NCBI GenBank assembly: GCA_023132135.1
Contig: JAGLYR010000124.1
Coordinates: 1-20,317, forward strand
DNA: 20,317 nt
Reading direction: 5' to 3'
Source: Candidatus Eiseniibacteriota bacterium
GTDB taxonomy: Bacteria > Arandabacterota > Arandabacteria > JAGLYR01
The position numbers and the translations under genes were made by a program. Of the stretch, positions 6,506 through 15,376 are shown one piece after another. The notes beneath the pieces are model-generated. The model did not search any database. It had not been told where the DNA came from and worked only from the letters and a program-made list of their open reading frames with translations. Position 1 is the first letter of the stretch. Every line of letters starts with the position of its first letter.

Positions 6506-7857
6506 GATCTGAACTTGAGAAAACCCTTGATCAGGTGAAATGGGGGCTGGAGCTTGGCCAGACGGAGGTCCTCGAGGATCTGGTCAACCTGCTCCACCCG
6601 GAAGACGTCGTCGCGGTGCTCCACAGTCTGGATGAAGATGACCGCCGGATGGTGTTCAGTCTGCTCTCTCTGGAGCCTCTGGCGGAAGTTCTCGATGAGG
6701 CCGATGATGCTCTGAAGCGGGAAATCCTCGACACTCTCGCCGATGAAAAAGTCTCCAGTGTAGTTGAGACGCTGCCTTCGGATGAAGCCGCTGACCTCGT
6801 CGGCGATTTGTCGGAGGACCGCGCTGCCTCGGTTCTCGCTCGCCTCAAGACGGAAGACTCGGAAGAGGTGCGTGGGCTCCTCCGGTATGACGAGGAGTCC
6901 GCCGGCGGGATCATGGAAACGGAGCTGGTCTCCGTGCCCGAGAACGCACTGGTAGCCGAAGCCATCGACACGATCCGCCAGGCTGTGGAAGAAGAGGAAG
7001 ACAGCGAGATATACTCGGTCTATGTCGTTGACGGGGATGGGCGGCTCAAGGGGGCCGTGGCGCTCTCGAGACTCCTGCTGGCGCGGCCGGTGCTCCCGGT
7101 CAATGAAGTGATGGAGTCGGTAGAGAGCGTTCCCACCGGAATGGACCAGGAGGAGGTGGCCCGACTCGTCAGCAAGTACGATATGATCGCCATTCCGGTT
7201 GTGGACGAGCAGAACCGTCTGGTTGGACAGGTCACGGTGGATGATGTGGTCGACGTGATCGAAGAGGAGGCAACCGAGGATTTCTCGAAAATCGCCGGTG
7301 CCGGTGGCGAGGAAGTGCACGAACCTTCCGCTGTGCGGATCTCCAGCATCCGCCTGCCCTGGCTCGTCGTCGGTTTGGGGGGAGGTCTGGTCACGGCCTG
7401 GATCATGAGCGCGTTCGAAGTGTCCTTGGCAACGATGATTTCCATTGCCTTCTTCCTTCCTGTCATGACGGCGATGGCAGGCAACGCTGCGATCCAGTCG
7501 TCCGCCATCATTATCCGCGGGCTGGCCACGGGGGAGGTGAGCCACTTAGGGCTTCGCCGTCGGTTGCTCAAGGAATTACGCATTGCCATGATCACCGGGT
7601 TGGCCTGTGGCATCGTTCTGGCTGTGATAACGACTCTATGGAGAGACAGTGCTCTCCTGGGTGTTCTGCTGGGTCTGTCCATGATGGGCGTAATGCTCGT
7701 AGCGACGACGGTGGGAGCGCTGATTCCGCTTCTTCTCAAGAAGATGCGGGTGGACCCGACCATTGCCATGGGCCCCATTGTCACGACGTGGAACGACATC
7801 ACCAGCGTGATCATCTACCTGACGCTGGCCACGGTGTTCCTCCGTTGGCTGGAATAG
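6502..7857 (+). CDS. mgtE: Magnesium transporter MgtE
   Basis: An inner-membrane Mg2+ channel of 451 residues, the usual length. Order of parts: acidic cytosolic N domain (about 1-125) with repeated helical units such as LPSDEAADLVGDLSEDRAASVL; two CBS domains (about 130-265), including GGIMETELVSVPEN and the second ending VTVDDVVDVIEEEATEDF; a connecting helix; and five membrane segments from residue about 283. The pore region shows PVMTAMAGNAAIQSSAIIIRG, and the last segment keeps the conserved Asp in TTWNDITSVIIY. The N and CBS domains sense cytosolic Mg2+ in the family. The ATG at 6502 overlaps the ybeY stop, implying translational coupling. It occupies the place where many bacteria have corC, another CBS-domain magnesium-linked gene. 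Confidence 0.95.
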   Translation: MRSELEKTLDQVKWGLELGQTEVLEDLVNLLHPEDVVAVLHSLDEDDRRMVFSLLSLEPLAEVLDEADDALKREILDTLADEKVSSVVETLPSDEAADLVGDLSEDRAASVLARLKTEDSEEVRGLLRYDEESAGGIMETELVSVPENALVAEAIDTIRQAVEEEEDSEIYSVYVVDGDGRLKGAVALSRLLLARPVLPVNEVMESVESVPTGMDQEEVARLVSKYDMIAIPVVDEQNRLVGQVTVDDVVDVIEEEATEDFSKIAGAGGEEVHEPSAVRISSIRLPWLVVGLGGGLVTAWIMSAFEVSLATMISIAFFLPVMTAMAGNAAIQSSAIIIRGLATGEVSHLGLRRRLLKELRIAMITGLACGIVLAVITTLWRDSALLGVLLGLSMMGVMLVATTVGALIPLLLKKMRVDPTIAMGPIVTTWNDITSVIIYLTLATVFLRWLE

Positions 7858-7869
7858 CAGAGATGTTCT

Positions 7870-8670
7870 ATGGCGCTCGCCAAGACAGAGGGGGTAATTC
7901 TCCGCCGGATCCGGTTGGGGGAGACGAGCAAGATTCTCACTGTGCTCACACCGACCTACGGGAAAATCAAGCTTGTGGCCAAGGGAGCGAGGAAGGTCAA
8001 GCATCGGTTTGGCTCCGGCCTGGAACCTTTCAGTCTTTGCTCCATTGTGTTCTATCACCGGGAGGGCCGGGATCTTCTGATGCTCTCCCAGTGTGATACC
8101 CGCCAGGACTTTCCCCAGTTTCCCCAGGATCTGCAGCGCTTCGCCTACGGTTCCGGGATTCTGGAAGTGGCGGATAAGGTTGTGCTGGGGAATGAATCTA
8201 CCGGCACGATCTATGGCTTGGTCACGGAGACCATTGCGCGGATGGCCGGCGCGCCCGTGCGGGATCTCCCGCTCCTGTGGTGGGCGTATCAGTTAAAGCT
8301 CCTGGAGGCCCTGGGGTACCGCCCTGAGTTGGGATCCTGCGAGAGCTGCGGACGGAAGGTCTCGGGGCGGCGGGTCTACTTTGCTCCGGAGGCCGGCGGG
8401 GTGCGGTGTGATACCTGCCGGCTGGGCGCGGAAACCCGGGTTTCGGGAGGGGCGCTGAAGGTACTGGAGTTCTTGTCTGAGTCGAGCTGGGATGCAGTCC
8501 GATCCCTCAAGGTGAGTCGTCGGCAGGCGGGGGAAATCGAGAATCTTCTCTCCCGGTTTCTTGTCGGGCAATACGGGGATGCACTGCGGATCAGGTCGTT
8601 GGGGATTCTGAAGTCGATTCCGAAGAGGGAGAACAGCAGTGGATTTTCAAACGCTGATCATGCAGCTTGA
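7870..8670 (+). CDS. recO: DNA repair protein RecO
   Basis: RecO helps load RecA in the RecFOR recombination pathway and anneals SSB-coated single strands. The 266-residue protein starts with the OB-fold segment [37 protein letters not shown], which is diagnostic. The helical C-terminal domain contains a four-cysteine zinc site: CESC at 157-160 and CDTC at 180-183. It starts 12 bases after mgtE, and its last 32 bases overlap the start of glyQ. The neighbourhood phoH-ybeY-x-recO-glyQ-glyS is common in bacteria, often with era, which is not present here. Confidence 0.93.
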   Translation: MALAKTEGVILRRIRLGETSKILTVLTPTYGKIKLVAKGARKVKHRFGSGLEPFSLCSIVFYHREGRDLLMLSQCDTRQDFPQFPQDLQRFAYGSGILEVADKVVLGNESTGTIYGLVTETIARMAGAPVRDLPLLWWAYQLKLLEALGYRPELGSCESCGRKVSGRRVYFAPEAGGVRCDTCRLGAETRVSGGALKVLEFLSESSWDAVRSLKVSRRQAGEIENLLSRFLVGQYGDALRIRSLGILKSIPKRENSSGFSNADHAA

Positions 8671-9529
8671 GGCCTTCTGGGCGAAGCAGGGATGCGTCAT
8701 CCAGCAGCCCTACAATTCAGAGGTGGGGGCCGGGACCTTCAATCCCGCGACGTTCCTGAGATGCCTGGGCCCCGAGCCCTGGCGCGTGGCGTACGTGGAG
8801 CCTTCCAAGCGGCCCAAGGACGGTCGGTACGGCGAGAACCCCAATCGCGTCCAGCAGTTCTTCCAGTACCAGGTGATCCTCAAACCTTCTCCCGAGGACA
8901 TTGTTGACCTCTACTTCGAGAGCCTCCGGCGGATTGGGATTGAGCCGGAGGATCATGACTTGCGCCTGGTGGAGGACGACTGGGAGTCGCCCACCCTCGG
9001 GGCGTGGGGACTTGGATGGCAGGTCTGGCTGGATGGAATGGAGATTACGCAGTTCACCTACTTTCAGCAGGTGGGCGGTATCGATCTGGATCCCGTTTCC
9101 GTCGAGATTACCTACGGACTCGAGCGAATGGCGATGCCCATCCAGGGTGTGGACGACATTTTCTCCATCGACTGGGGTGGAGGTGTTAGCTGGGGGGACA
9201 TCTACCACCGGAACGAAGTCGAGTTCTCGAAGTTCAATTTCGAAGAGGCCGATGTCGAGATGCATTTCCGACTGTTCGAGATGTGGGAGCGAGAAGCCGT
9301 TCGGCTGCTGGAACAGGGTCTGGTGGCTCCCGGCTACGACGCCGTACTCAAGTGTTCTCACGTATTCAACTTGCTGGAGGCGCGCGGGGCCATCTCGGTG
9401 ACCGAACGGACCGGCTACATTGCTCGGGTGCGGAGTCTGGCCCGCAAGGCCGCCATGGCCTACATGGCCCAGCGGGAGGAGATGGGCTTCCCGCTCCTGG
9501 GCGACCATTCGGTCGCCCGCACGGAGTAG
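8639..9529 (+). CDS. glyQ: Glycyl-tRNA synthetase alpha subunit
   Basis: The catalytic subunit of the bacterial two-subunit class II GlyRS, 296 residues, full length. It begins with the highly conserved [39 protein letters not shown], followed by [49 protein letters not shown] and [12 protein letters not shown]. The GTG at 8639 follows GAGGGAG with an 8-base gap. It overlaps the end of recO by 32 bases, and it is followed by glyS after a spacer of 104 bases that contains a palindrome. Confidence 0.97.
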   Translation: MDFQTLIMQLEAFWAKQGCVIQQPYNSEVGAGTFNPATFLRCLGPEPWRVAYVEPSKRPKDGRYGENPNRVQQFFQYQVILKPSPEDIVDLYFESLRRIGIEPEDHDLRLVEDDWESPTLGAWGLGWQVWLDGMEITQFTYFQQVGGIDLDPVSVEITYGLERMAMPIQGVDDIFSIDWGGGVSWGDIYHRNEVEFSKFNFEEADVEMHFRLFEMWEREAVRLLEQGLVAPGYDAVLKCSHVFNLLEARGAISVTERTGYIARVRSLARKAAMAYMAQREEMGFPLLGDHSVARTE

Positions 9530-9533
9530 ACCA

Positions 9534-9557
9534 GCCTGGATTATGCATAATCCAGGC
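9534..9557. repeat. Perfect 24-base palindrome between glyQ and glyS
   Basis: The half-site GCCTGGATTATG is followed directly by its exact reverse complement, with the centre between 9545 and 9546. It begins five bases after the glyQ stop and has no T-tract, so it is not a standard terminator. The outer part recurs in degenerate form at 20216-20236 (11-mer ATAATCCAGGC in both), which suggests a dispersed palindromic repeat of REP type. A dimeric-regulator operator is the alternative. Confidence 0.8.
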
Positions 9558-9633
9558 AGAGCAGTGGAGAGTCGAAAGTAGATAGTAGAGCCAGGAGAAG
9601 GGGCATTCCTGTTGAGCCCGCGGAGGATCTGAA

Positions 9634-11733
9634 GTGGCAAAGGACCTTGTGATTGAAATCGGGACGGAGGAAATCCCGGCCAGCTACATTCCGCCTGCTC
9701 TGAAGCAGCTGGAGAGGGGATTGGCCGAGACGCTTGCCAAGGAGCGTCTCTCCTGCAGAGGTCTCTGGACAGGAGCAACGCCTCGACGGTTGGTTATCCG
9801 GGCTGAGCAGCTGGCAGAGCGCCAGGAGGATGTCACCGTGGAGGTGGCCGGTCCTCCCAAGGCCCGGGCTTTCGACGAAGAGGGGAAACCAACCAAAGCT
9901 GCTATTGGATTCGCCAGGGGCCAAGGGGTGGATGTGGGCGACCTGCAGGTCAAGAAGTTGCCCAGGGGAGAGTACGTCGTGGCCACTGTGAAGCACAAGG
10001 GCCGCCCGGTCACCGAGATCCTGGGCCAGGCGTTTCCGGACCTGGTGATGGGTCTGGAATTCCCGCGGACCATGCGGTGGCGCCCGGGGCCGTTTCGTTT
10101 TGCGCGGCCCATCCGCTGGATTCTCGCTCTTCTGGGCGAGGATGTGATTCCGATGGAGATAGCGGGGCTTGGGGCGGACCGGATTACCCGGGGGCACCGG
10201 TTCCTCTCGCCCGGCTCCATCACCGTCGGCAGCGCCGGGCATTACATGGAGGCGCTGGAGGGGGCATCCGTGCTCCTGGATCCCGAGGTCAGGAAGGCCC
10301 GGATCCTGGAACAGATCGAGTCACTTGCCCGCGAGAGGGGGGGGCGCGTTCACGCGGACAAGGAGCTGATGGATGAGGTGCTCTACCTGATGGAATACCC
10401 GACCTCGGTCTGCGGTGCGTTTGATGCTTCCTTCCTGGAGCTTCCTCCTGAGGTTGTTGTTACTGCCATGAAGGAGCACCAGAAGTACTTTGCCGTGGAG
10501 GGAGAGGACGGCAGGCTACTGCCGTACTTCATCGCTGTTGGAAACTCCGGCCCTGAGGCCGCCGAGGAAGTACGACTGGGCAATGAGAGGGTTCTCGAGG
10601 CGCGTCTGGGCGACGCCCGTTTCTACTGGCAGGAGGATCTCAAGACCCGGATGGATGAGAAGGTTGAGACCCTTTCCAAGGTTGTGTGGCAGGAGAAGCT
10701 GGGGACCATGCTGGAGAAAACGGGGCGGATTGAAGCTCTTTCCCGGCATCTTGCAGCCGGTTTCCCCCCCGAGGTGGAGGAAGCGGCGGCCCGGGCGGCG
10801 CACCTGTGCAAGGCGGACCTGGTGACGGAGATGATCCGGGATGGGAAGGAGTTCACCAAACTCCAGGGCATCATGGGCCGGGAGTATGCGCGTGTGTCGG
10901 GTGAGTCCGAAGAAGTTGCCACAGCCATTGCCGAGCACTACCTGCCCCGCTATGCCGACGATGGAGTCGCCGGCACGCTCCCGGGCGCGATCGTGGGGAT
11001 TGCCGACAAGATCGATACCATCGTGGGTTGTTTTGGCGTGGGCCTGATTCCCTCCGGTTCCCAGGATCCCTATGGTCTGCGAAGGCAGGGATTGGGTGTT
11101 GTCCGGACCGTCATCGAGCGGGAGCTCCGGGTTGATCTCTCGGGTCTCATCGGCCGGGCCCGCGATCTGTACGGGGACAGATTGGGGGAGGACGCGGTTT
11201 CTCTGGGCGAGCGAGTGCTTGATTTCTTCCGAACGCGGATGGACACGTACCTCGGGGACCGGGGTTTCCGTCACGATGAGATCGATGCCGTGCTCTCCCT
11301 GTATTGCGACGATCCCATTGATGCCCAGGCGCGCGTGGAAGCCCTGAGGGGGTTCCGTGAGAACGAGGAATTCCATGGGCTGATTGTGGGATTCAAGCGC
11401 GTGCGGAACATTATCAAGGGAGTGGGCGATCTTCCCAATCTGCAGAAGGGGATGCTCTCTGAGGACTCGGAGAAGAAGCTGCACGCTTCGGTCCTGACTG
11501 CCGGGAAGAATATTGCTCCCCTTCTGGAGGAGCAGAACTACACTCAGGCGCTCAAGCTGCTGGTGATGTTAAGGGCGCGCATCGACGACTTCTTCGACCG
11601 GGTTATGGTGATGGTCGAAGATACGGGTTTGAGGAACAACCGGCTGGCCCTTCTTCGGGAAGTCGAGAGTTTGTTTATGGGGGTGGCCGATTTCTCGAAG
11701 ATCGTGATCGAGGGAGAGAGCAAGGGGCAATGA
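9634..11733 (+). CDS. glyS: Glycyl-tRNA synthetase beta subunit
   Basis: The tRNA-binding subunit of the two-subunit GlyRS, 699 residues, near the usual 690. Marks include the start LVIEIGTEEIPASYIPPAL, then TPRRLVIRAEQLAERQ, the block TMRWRPGPFRFARPIRWILALL, HQKYFAV, ARFYWQEDL, KLGTMLEKTGRI, EFTKLQGIMGREYA, and SGSQDPYGLRRQGLGVVR. The C-terminal DALR-type anticodon-binding region contains FKRVRNIIKG. GGAGG at 9622-9626 lies seven bases before the GTG start at 9634. The ATGA at 11730 joins it to the following phosphodiesterase gene, so glycan genes may share its transcript. Confidence 0.97.
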   Translation: MAKDLVIEIGTEEIPASYIPPALKQLERGLAETLAKERLSCRGLWTGATPRRLVIRAEQLAERQEDVTVEVAGPPKARAFDEEGKPTKAAIGFARGQGVDVGDLQVKKLPRGEYVVATVKHKGRPVTEILGQAFPDLVMGLEFPRTMRWRPGPFRFARPIRWILALLGEDVIPMEIAGLGADRITRGHRFLSPGSITVGSAGHYMEALEGASVLLDPEVRKARILEQIESLARERGGRVHADKELMDEVLYLMEYPTSVCGAFDASFLELPPEVVVTAMKEHQKYFAVEGEDGRLLPYFIAVGNSGPEAAEEVRLGNERVLEARLGDARFYWQEDLKTRMDEKVETLSKVVWQEKLGTMLEKTGRIEALSRHLAAGFPPEVEEAAARAAHLCKADLVTEMIRDGKEFTKLQGIMGREYARVSGESEEVATAIAEHYLPRYADDGVAGTLPGAIVGIADKIDTIVGCFGVGLIPSGSQDPYGLRRQGLGVVRTVIERELRVDLSGLIGRARDLYGDRLGEDAVSLGERVLDFFRTRMDTYLGDRGFRHDEIDAVLSLYCDDPIDAQARVEALRGFRENEEFHGLIVGFKRVRNIIKGVGDLPNLQKGMLSEDSEKKLHASVLTAGKNIAPLLEEQNYTQALKLLVMLRARIDDFFDRVMVMVEDTGLRNNRLALLREVESLFMGVADFSKIVIEGESKGQ

Positions 11734-13430
11734 CAGATGACCATCCAGAGCAGACCTCCGGCAAGCGGGTCATGGTGGTGGGTCTCGACGGGGCGACCTG
11801 GGAGAGGCTGACGCCCTGGATCCGGGCCGGTTACCTGCCGAATCTGGAACGGCTCGTTGACGAGGGCGCCAGCGGGCGGCTTCGGACCGTGGTTCCCCCG
11901 GTCACGGCGCCTGCCTGGACCACCTTCATGACCGGGCTTAACCCCGGGCGCCACGGCGTCTTCGAATTCATCGTCCGCCTGCAACCCGATTTCCATGAAG
12001 TGCCCGTCAATGCCACCCTCAGAGACGGGATTCCCGTGTGGACGCTGCTCTCCGATGAAGGCCGGAAGGTCATCGTCGTGAATGTCCCGGTCACGTATCC
12101 TCCCGAGGCGATCAACGGGATCCAGATCAGCGGTTTCCTCACTCCACGGGGGCGGCGTGACTTCACCCATCCTCCGGAGATCCTCGACGAGCTGGAGGCG
12201 GAGCTGGGTCCCTACGAACTCTACCACGGGGAGGTTTACCGACCGGGTGCGGCCGGCGCGGTCCTGGACGAGCTCTACCGGGTATTCGACTACCGCCTGC
12301 GCGTGGCAAAATCTCTCGCCGGCAAGAAGGATTGGGATTTCTTCATGGTTCACTTCTGGGGGGTCGATCGTGCGCAGCATGAGCTGTGGCACCTTGGCGA
12401 TCCGGAGCACCCGGCCTACGACGTTGCGGAGGGAAAGAAGCACGGCCAGCGCCTCATCGACTACTACAGCCGCGTTGACCGCGGTCTCGGGGAACTCCGG
12501 GAGGAAGCCCGGCGCAGAGGCGCTGTGTTCCTGTTGATGTCGGACCATGGGTTCGGACCCATCACCCGATTCTTTATGCCGAATGTCTGGTTGATGGAGC
12601 AGGGGTTTCTGGTTCTCCGGAGCGATCCCGTCACGTCGCTCAAGAAGCTCGCGTTCCGCGCCGGGTTGACTCCGGCCGCGGCCTACCGGATGGCGATGCG
12701 ATTGGGGCTGGCCAAGATGCGACTGTCGGGCGGGTTCTCATCCCGCAAGGGACTCGTCGACCAGGTCCAGAGGATCTTCCTCTCTTTGAGTGATGTTGAC
12801 TGGAACCGCACACGCGTGTTCTCGAAGGGGAACTATGGCCAGTTCTACGTCAACCTGAAGGGCCGCGAACCCTACGGAACGGTGGAACCGGGAGACGAGT
12901 ATGAAGCCGTTCGCGATCACGTGATCGACAGACTCAAGGCAACCCCCGATCCGGAGAGCGGTGAGCCGTTCTTTGGAGAAGTGTATCGCCGCGAAGAAAT
13001 CTACGATGGGCCCTACGTCGATCTCGCGCCCGACGTGGTGTACTTGCCGGCGGACATGAGCGCAAAGGCTCTGGGTACCCTGGACTTCTCCTCCAACAGG
13101 TTTATTGAAAGCACCTATGGCAACTCGGGAGACCATCGGATGGAGGGGATCATGGCTGTCGCGGGCGATCCCATCCGTGCAGGACACAGGATCGAGGGCG
13201 CAACTATCATGGACCTGGCGCCGACCATTCTGTACATGATGGATTGCCCGGTTCCGCGCGCGATGGACGGCCGGGTCCTGACCTCCCTGTTTGAGCCCGG
13301 GGCGGTGCGCGAACGCCCCGTGCAATTCTCCGATCGGGAGCTGGTCCGGGGGATTGGGGGAGGAACGTTTTCTGAAGAGGAGAATGAGGCGATCCGAAAA
13401 CATCTGAGGGGGGTAGGGTACGTAGGGTGA
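11730..13430 (+). CDS. Alkaline-phosphatase-superfamily phosphodiesterase (type I phosphodiesterase/nucleotide pyrophosphatase-like)
   Basis: A 566-residue two-metal phosphohydrolase of the alkaline phosphatase fold. The catalytic set is complete: D20 in VVGLDGATW, T64 as likely nucleophile in TAPAWTTFMTGLNPGRHGVF, D213 and H217 in WGVDRAQHELWH, D272-H273 in MSDHGFGP, and H469 in GNSGDHRMEG. Such enzymes cleave phosphodiester or pyrophosphate bonds; the substrate cannot be read here. I see no signal peptide or membrane segment, so it is probably cytosolic, unlike many relatives. The start ATG overlaps the glyS stop (ATGA). It stands first in a row of glycosyltransferase and flippase-like genes, which suggests a substrate such as a nucleotide sugar or lipid-linked sugar phosphate, but that is inference. 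Confidence 0.87.
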   Translation: MTDDHPEQTSGKRVMVVGLDGATWERLTPWIRAGYLPNLERLVDEGASGRLRTVVPPVTAPAWTTFMTGLNPGRHGVFEFIVRLQPDFHEVPVNATLRDGIPVWTLLSDEGRKVIVVNVPVTYPPEAINGIQISGFLTPRGRRDFTHPPEILDELEAELGPYELYHGEVYRPGAAGAVLDELYRVFDYRLRVAKSLAGKKDWDFFMVHFWGVDRAQHELWHLGDPEHPAYDVAEGKKHGQRLIDYYSRVDRGLGELREEARRRGAVFLLMSDHGFGPITRFFMPNVWLMEQGFLVLRSDPVTSLKKLAFRAGLTPAAAYRMAMRLGLAKMRLSGGFSSRKGLVDQVQRIFLSLSDVDWNRTRVFSKGNYGQFYVNLKGREPYGTVEPGDEYEAVRDHVIDRLKATPDPESGEPFFGEVYRREEIYDGPYVDLAPDVVYLPADMSAKALGTLDFSSNRFIESTYGNSGDHRMEGIMAVAGDPIRAGHRIEGATIMDLAPTILYMMDCPVPRAMDGRVLTSLFEPGAVRERPVQFSDRELVRGIGGGTFSEEENEAIRKHLRGVGYVG

Positions 13431-13437
13431 GTCGGAA

Positions 13438-13453
13438 CGCAAAACGCAAAACG
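13438..13453 (+). repeat. Short tandem repeat in a gene spacer
   Basis: CGCAAAA occurs twice in tandem and is followed by CG, eight bases after the phosphodiesterase stop. The rest of the 113-base spacer to the GT2 start continues in similar degenerate form (GTGAAGCGCAATGGCGCGGCGCAAG). I see no promoter or terminator in it. Confidence 0.5.
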
Positions 13454-13543
13454 TGAAGCGCAATGGCGCGGCGCAAGGCACCCGGCTTGGCGTGCGCGCT
13501 CAGGTGTCAGGAAGTGCGACCGGGAGTGGATGAGGTAACCAAA

Positions 13544-14281
13544 GTGATCAGACGCCGAATGTCCATCGTTCTTCCTGCCTACGATGAACAGGAAGGCATC
13601 GAGGAGCAGGTCAAGGTGGCCCTGAGTGCTACCGAATCGATGGGTTTTGAAGCCCGGGAAGTAATCGTCGTCGACGATGGATCCTCGGACGCCACGGGTG
13701 ACATCATCAGCCGGTTGGCGGAAGAGATCCCCGAGGTCCGAGCCATTCATCACCCTCACAACCTGGGGTACGCGGATGCGCTGAAGAGCGGGTTCGCCGC
13801 GGCGCAGTACGAACTGGTTTTCTACACCGATTCGGATCTCCAGTTCGATATCAGGGAGCTCAAGAATTTCCTTCCCGCCATCGATGACTACGATCTGGTC
13901 TGCGGATTCCGGATCTATCGCTTTGATCCCCTGAGCCGCCTGTTCCTCTCCTGGGGCTACAATCTTCTGGCGAGGATCATTTTCCGGATCCGGGTCCGGG
14001 ATATCGACTGCGCATTCAAGCTATTCCGCCGCGAGATCTTTGACCGTATCCAGATCGAGTCGAGGAACTTCTTTGTGGACACCGAGATCCTCGCCAAGGC
14101 AAAGGCGTGTGGGATGCGGATGACCGAAATCGGGGTGCGGCACTATCCGCGGAAGGTGGGTGGATCGACAGTCCGACCGTCGCACGTCTGGGATACTCTG
14201 GTCGAGCTTGCGAGGATGTGGCATCGGATCTACGTGCGGGGGCGCGGGGGCGAGGGCGCGACAGGGCGAGGGCGAGAGTAG
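13544..14281 (+). CDS. Family 2 glycosyltransferase, polyprenyl-phosphate type
   Basis: A 245-residue GT-A-fold enzyme resembling dolichyl- or undecaprenyl-phosphate sugar transferases. Seen in order: SIVLPAYDEQEGIEEQ (7-22), VIVVDDGSSDATGDI with D44-D45 for the nucleotide sugar, HNLGYADALKSGFAAA, the metal-binding D96-x-D98 in YTDSDLQFD, and DIDCAFKLFRREIF, typical of this subfamily. No C-terminal membrane segments follow, so it is a peripheral type. The GTG at 13544 is chosen because TGAGGT lies eight bases before it and the conserved start follows at once; an ATG at 13463 would add 27 residues of spacer-like composition. The last 14 residues (RGRGGEGATGRGRE) are encoded by a GGGCGA-rich repeat and are probably not functional. 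It likely makes a lipid-linked monosaccharide; sugar unknown. Confidence 0.88.
   Translation: MIRRRMSIVLPAYDEQEGIEEQVKVALSATESMGFEAREVIVVDDGSSDATGDIISRLAEEIPEVRAIHHPHNLGYADALKSGFAAAQYELVFYTDSDLQFDIRELKNFLPAIDDYDLVCGFRIYRFDPLSRLFLSWGYNLLARIIFRIRVRDIDCAFKLFRREIFDRIQIESRNFFVDTEILAKAKACGMRMTEIGVRHYPRKVGGSTVRPSHVWDTLVELARMWHRIYVRGRGGEGATGRGRE
14241..14275 (+). repeat. GGGCG-rich low-complexity tract at the GT2 C-terminus
   Basis: Imperfect repeats of GGGCGA and GGGCGCG encode the Gly-Arg tail of the glycosyltransferase. The 12-mer GCGAGGGCGCGA at 14250-14261 recurs exactly at 15366-15377, in the gap after the next gene. The two tracts therefore flank the flippase-like gene. Confidence 0.5.
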
Positions 14282-14291
14282 GGGCGACACG

Positions 14292-15362
14292 GTGTCCATG
14301 GACGAAGCACGTGGCACTGGTCTTCAAGGCGGGGATAGCGTGACCCACGAGACCCAATCGCCGGCCGATCCAGGCACAGCCGAGTCCTCTGGGGAAGGGA
14401 AGCGGGGGTGGCTGCGATCCAAGTGGCCCCGCCTTCTGGTATCCGCCGCTCTCCTGGCCTTCGTGATTTCCCGAATCGACCGGCGAGAGCTGGGCTCCAT
14501 CCTCGCAGGGATGGATCTCTACCTACTGGCGATGGCCCAGCTGGCCAACTTCTGCATGATAAGTTTGAATGCCCTTCGCTGGTGGGTCATGCTGCGCGCG
14601 CAGGGAACCCCTGTCAGTCTTCCGCTGGCCATCTACTACTATTTCTTCGGCGCCTTTTTCAACTCATTCATGCCCACCTCCATCGGAGGCGACCTGATCC
14701 GCGTGATCTCGGTCAGCGAGCACACAGGGCGGAAATCGGTGGCGCTGGCTTCGGTTGTCGTGGAGCGGTTGCTGGGATTCTTCACGCTGGTCCCTCTGGG
14801 CCTTGTGGGAATAGCGCTGACGTTCCGGGACTTCCAGAGTCCGCGCGTTCTGCTGGCCATTGAACTGGCGGCGATGGCGGTCTTTGCTCTGGTGGGAATC
14901 CTGCTCAATGAACGGGTTGCGATGGGTGTCCTCAGGCTGCTGCGCCCGCTTCTCTCCAGGATTCCAAAGATGAACGTCGAGGAAAAGCTCCGGTTGGTGT
15001 ACGACGCGGTGAATCTCTATGGCCGCAAGCGACGCGTGCTGGCGGCCGGGTTTGCAATCTCGCTTCTGTCCCGGGCGGTCTGGATTTTCGGTTGGTATCT
15101 CGTGGCCATGGGACTGGGGCTCCACCAGGTAACGCTGGCCCGCCTTTTCACTGTGATTCCCCTGGTGGAGCTGGCTAGAATGGCGCCCATTTCCCTGGGT
15201 GGGATCGGGGTCCGGGAAGGTGCGTTTGCGGCCCTCATGAGCCAGTTCGGGGTCGCTACCACACCCGCCATTGTGCTCTCGTTCCTGTTCTATTTCCTGT
15301 CGGTGGTCAACGGACTTGTGGGTGGAGGGCTGTATCTGGGCCGGACTTTTGTGAAACGATAG
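14292..15362 (+). CDS. Flippase-like multi-pass membrane protein (LPG synthase TM-region/UPF0104 family)
   Basis: A 356-residue integral membrane protein with about eight hydrophobic segments, the first near residues 46-63. Family marks are the NALRWWVMLRAQG segment, YYYFFGAFFNSFMPTSIGGDLIRV, ASVVVERLLG, and PISLGGIGVREGAFAALM. This family includes the membrane part of lysylphosphatidylglycerol synthases and AglD-like proteins; standalone members often sit beside glycosyltransferases and are called flippase-like without proof. No aminoacyl-transferase domain follows. The start is uncertain: the GTG at 14292 has AGGGG seven bases upstream, while ATG 14298 and GTG 14340 are also possible, and the first 45 residues are hydrophilic and low in conservation. 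It lies 10 bases after the GT2 gene and 14 before the next, so it is in the same operon. Confidence 0.85.
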   Translation: MSMDEARGTGLQGGDSVTHETQSPADPGTAESSGEGKRGWLRSKWPRLLVSAALLAFVISRIDRRELGSILAGMDLYLLAMAQLANFCMISLNALRWWVMLRAQGTPVSLPLAIYYYFFGAFFNSFMPTSIGGDLIRVISVSEHTGRKSVALASVVVERLLGFFTLVPLGLVGIALTFRDFQSPRVLLAIELAAMAVFALVGILLNERVAMGVLRLLRPLLSRIPKMNVEEKLRLVYDAVNLYGRKRRVLAAGFAISLLSRAVWIFGWYLVAMGLGLHQVTLARLFTVIPLVELARMAPISLGGIGVREGAFAALMSQFGVATTPAIVLSFLFYFLSVVNGLVGGGLYLGRTFVKR

Positions 15363-15376
15363 GGCGCGAGGGCGCG

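Noticed and set aside
9534-9557. Palindrome after glyQ as an intrinsic terminator
   Set aside because: No T-tract on either side, and glyS, the partner subunit, follows on the same strand.
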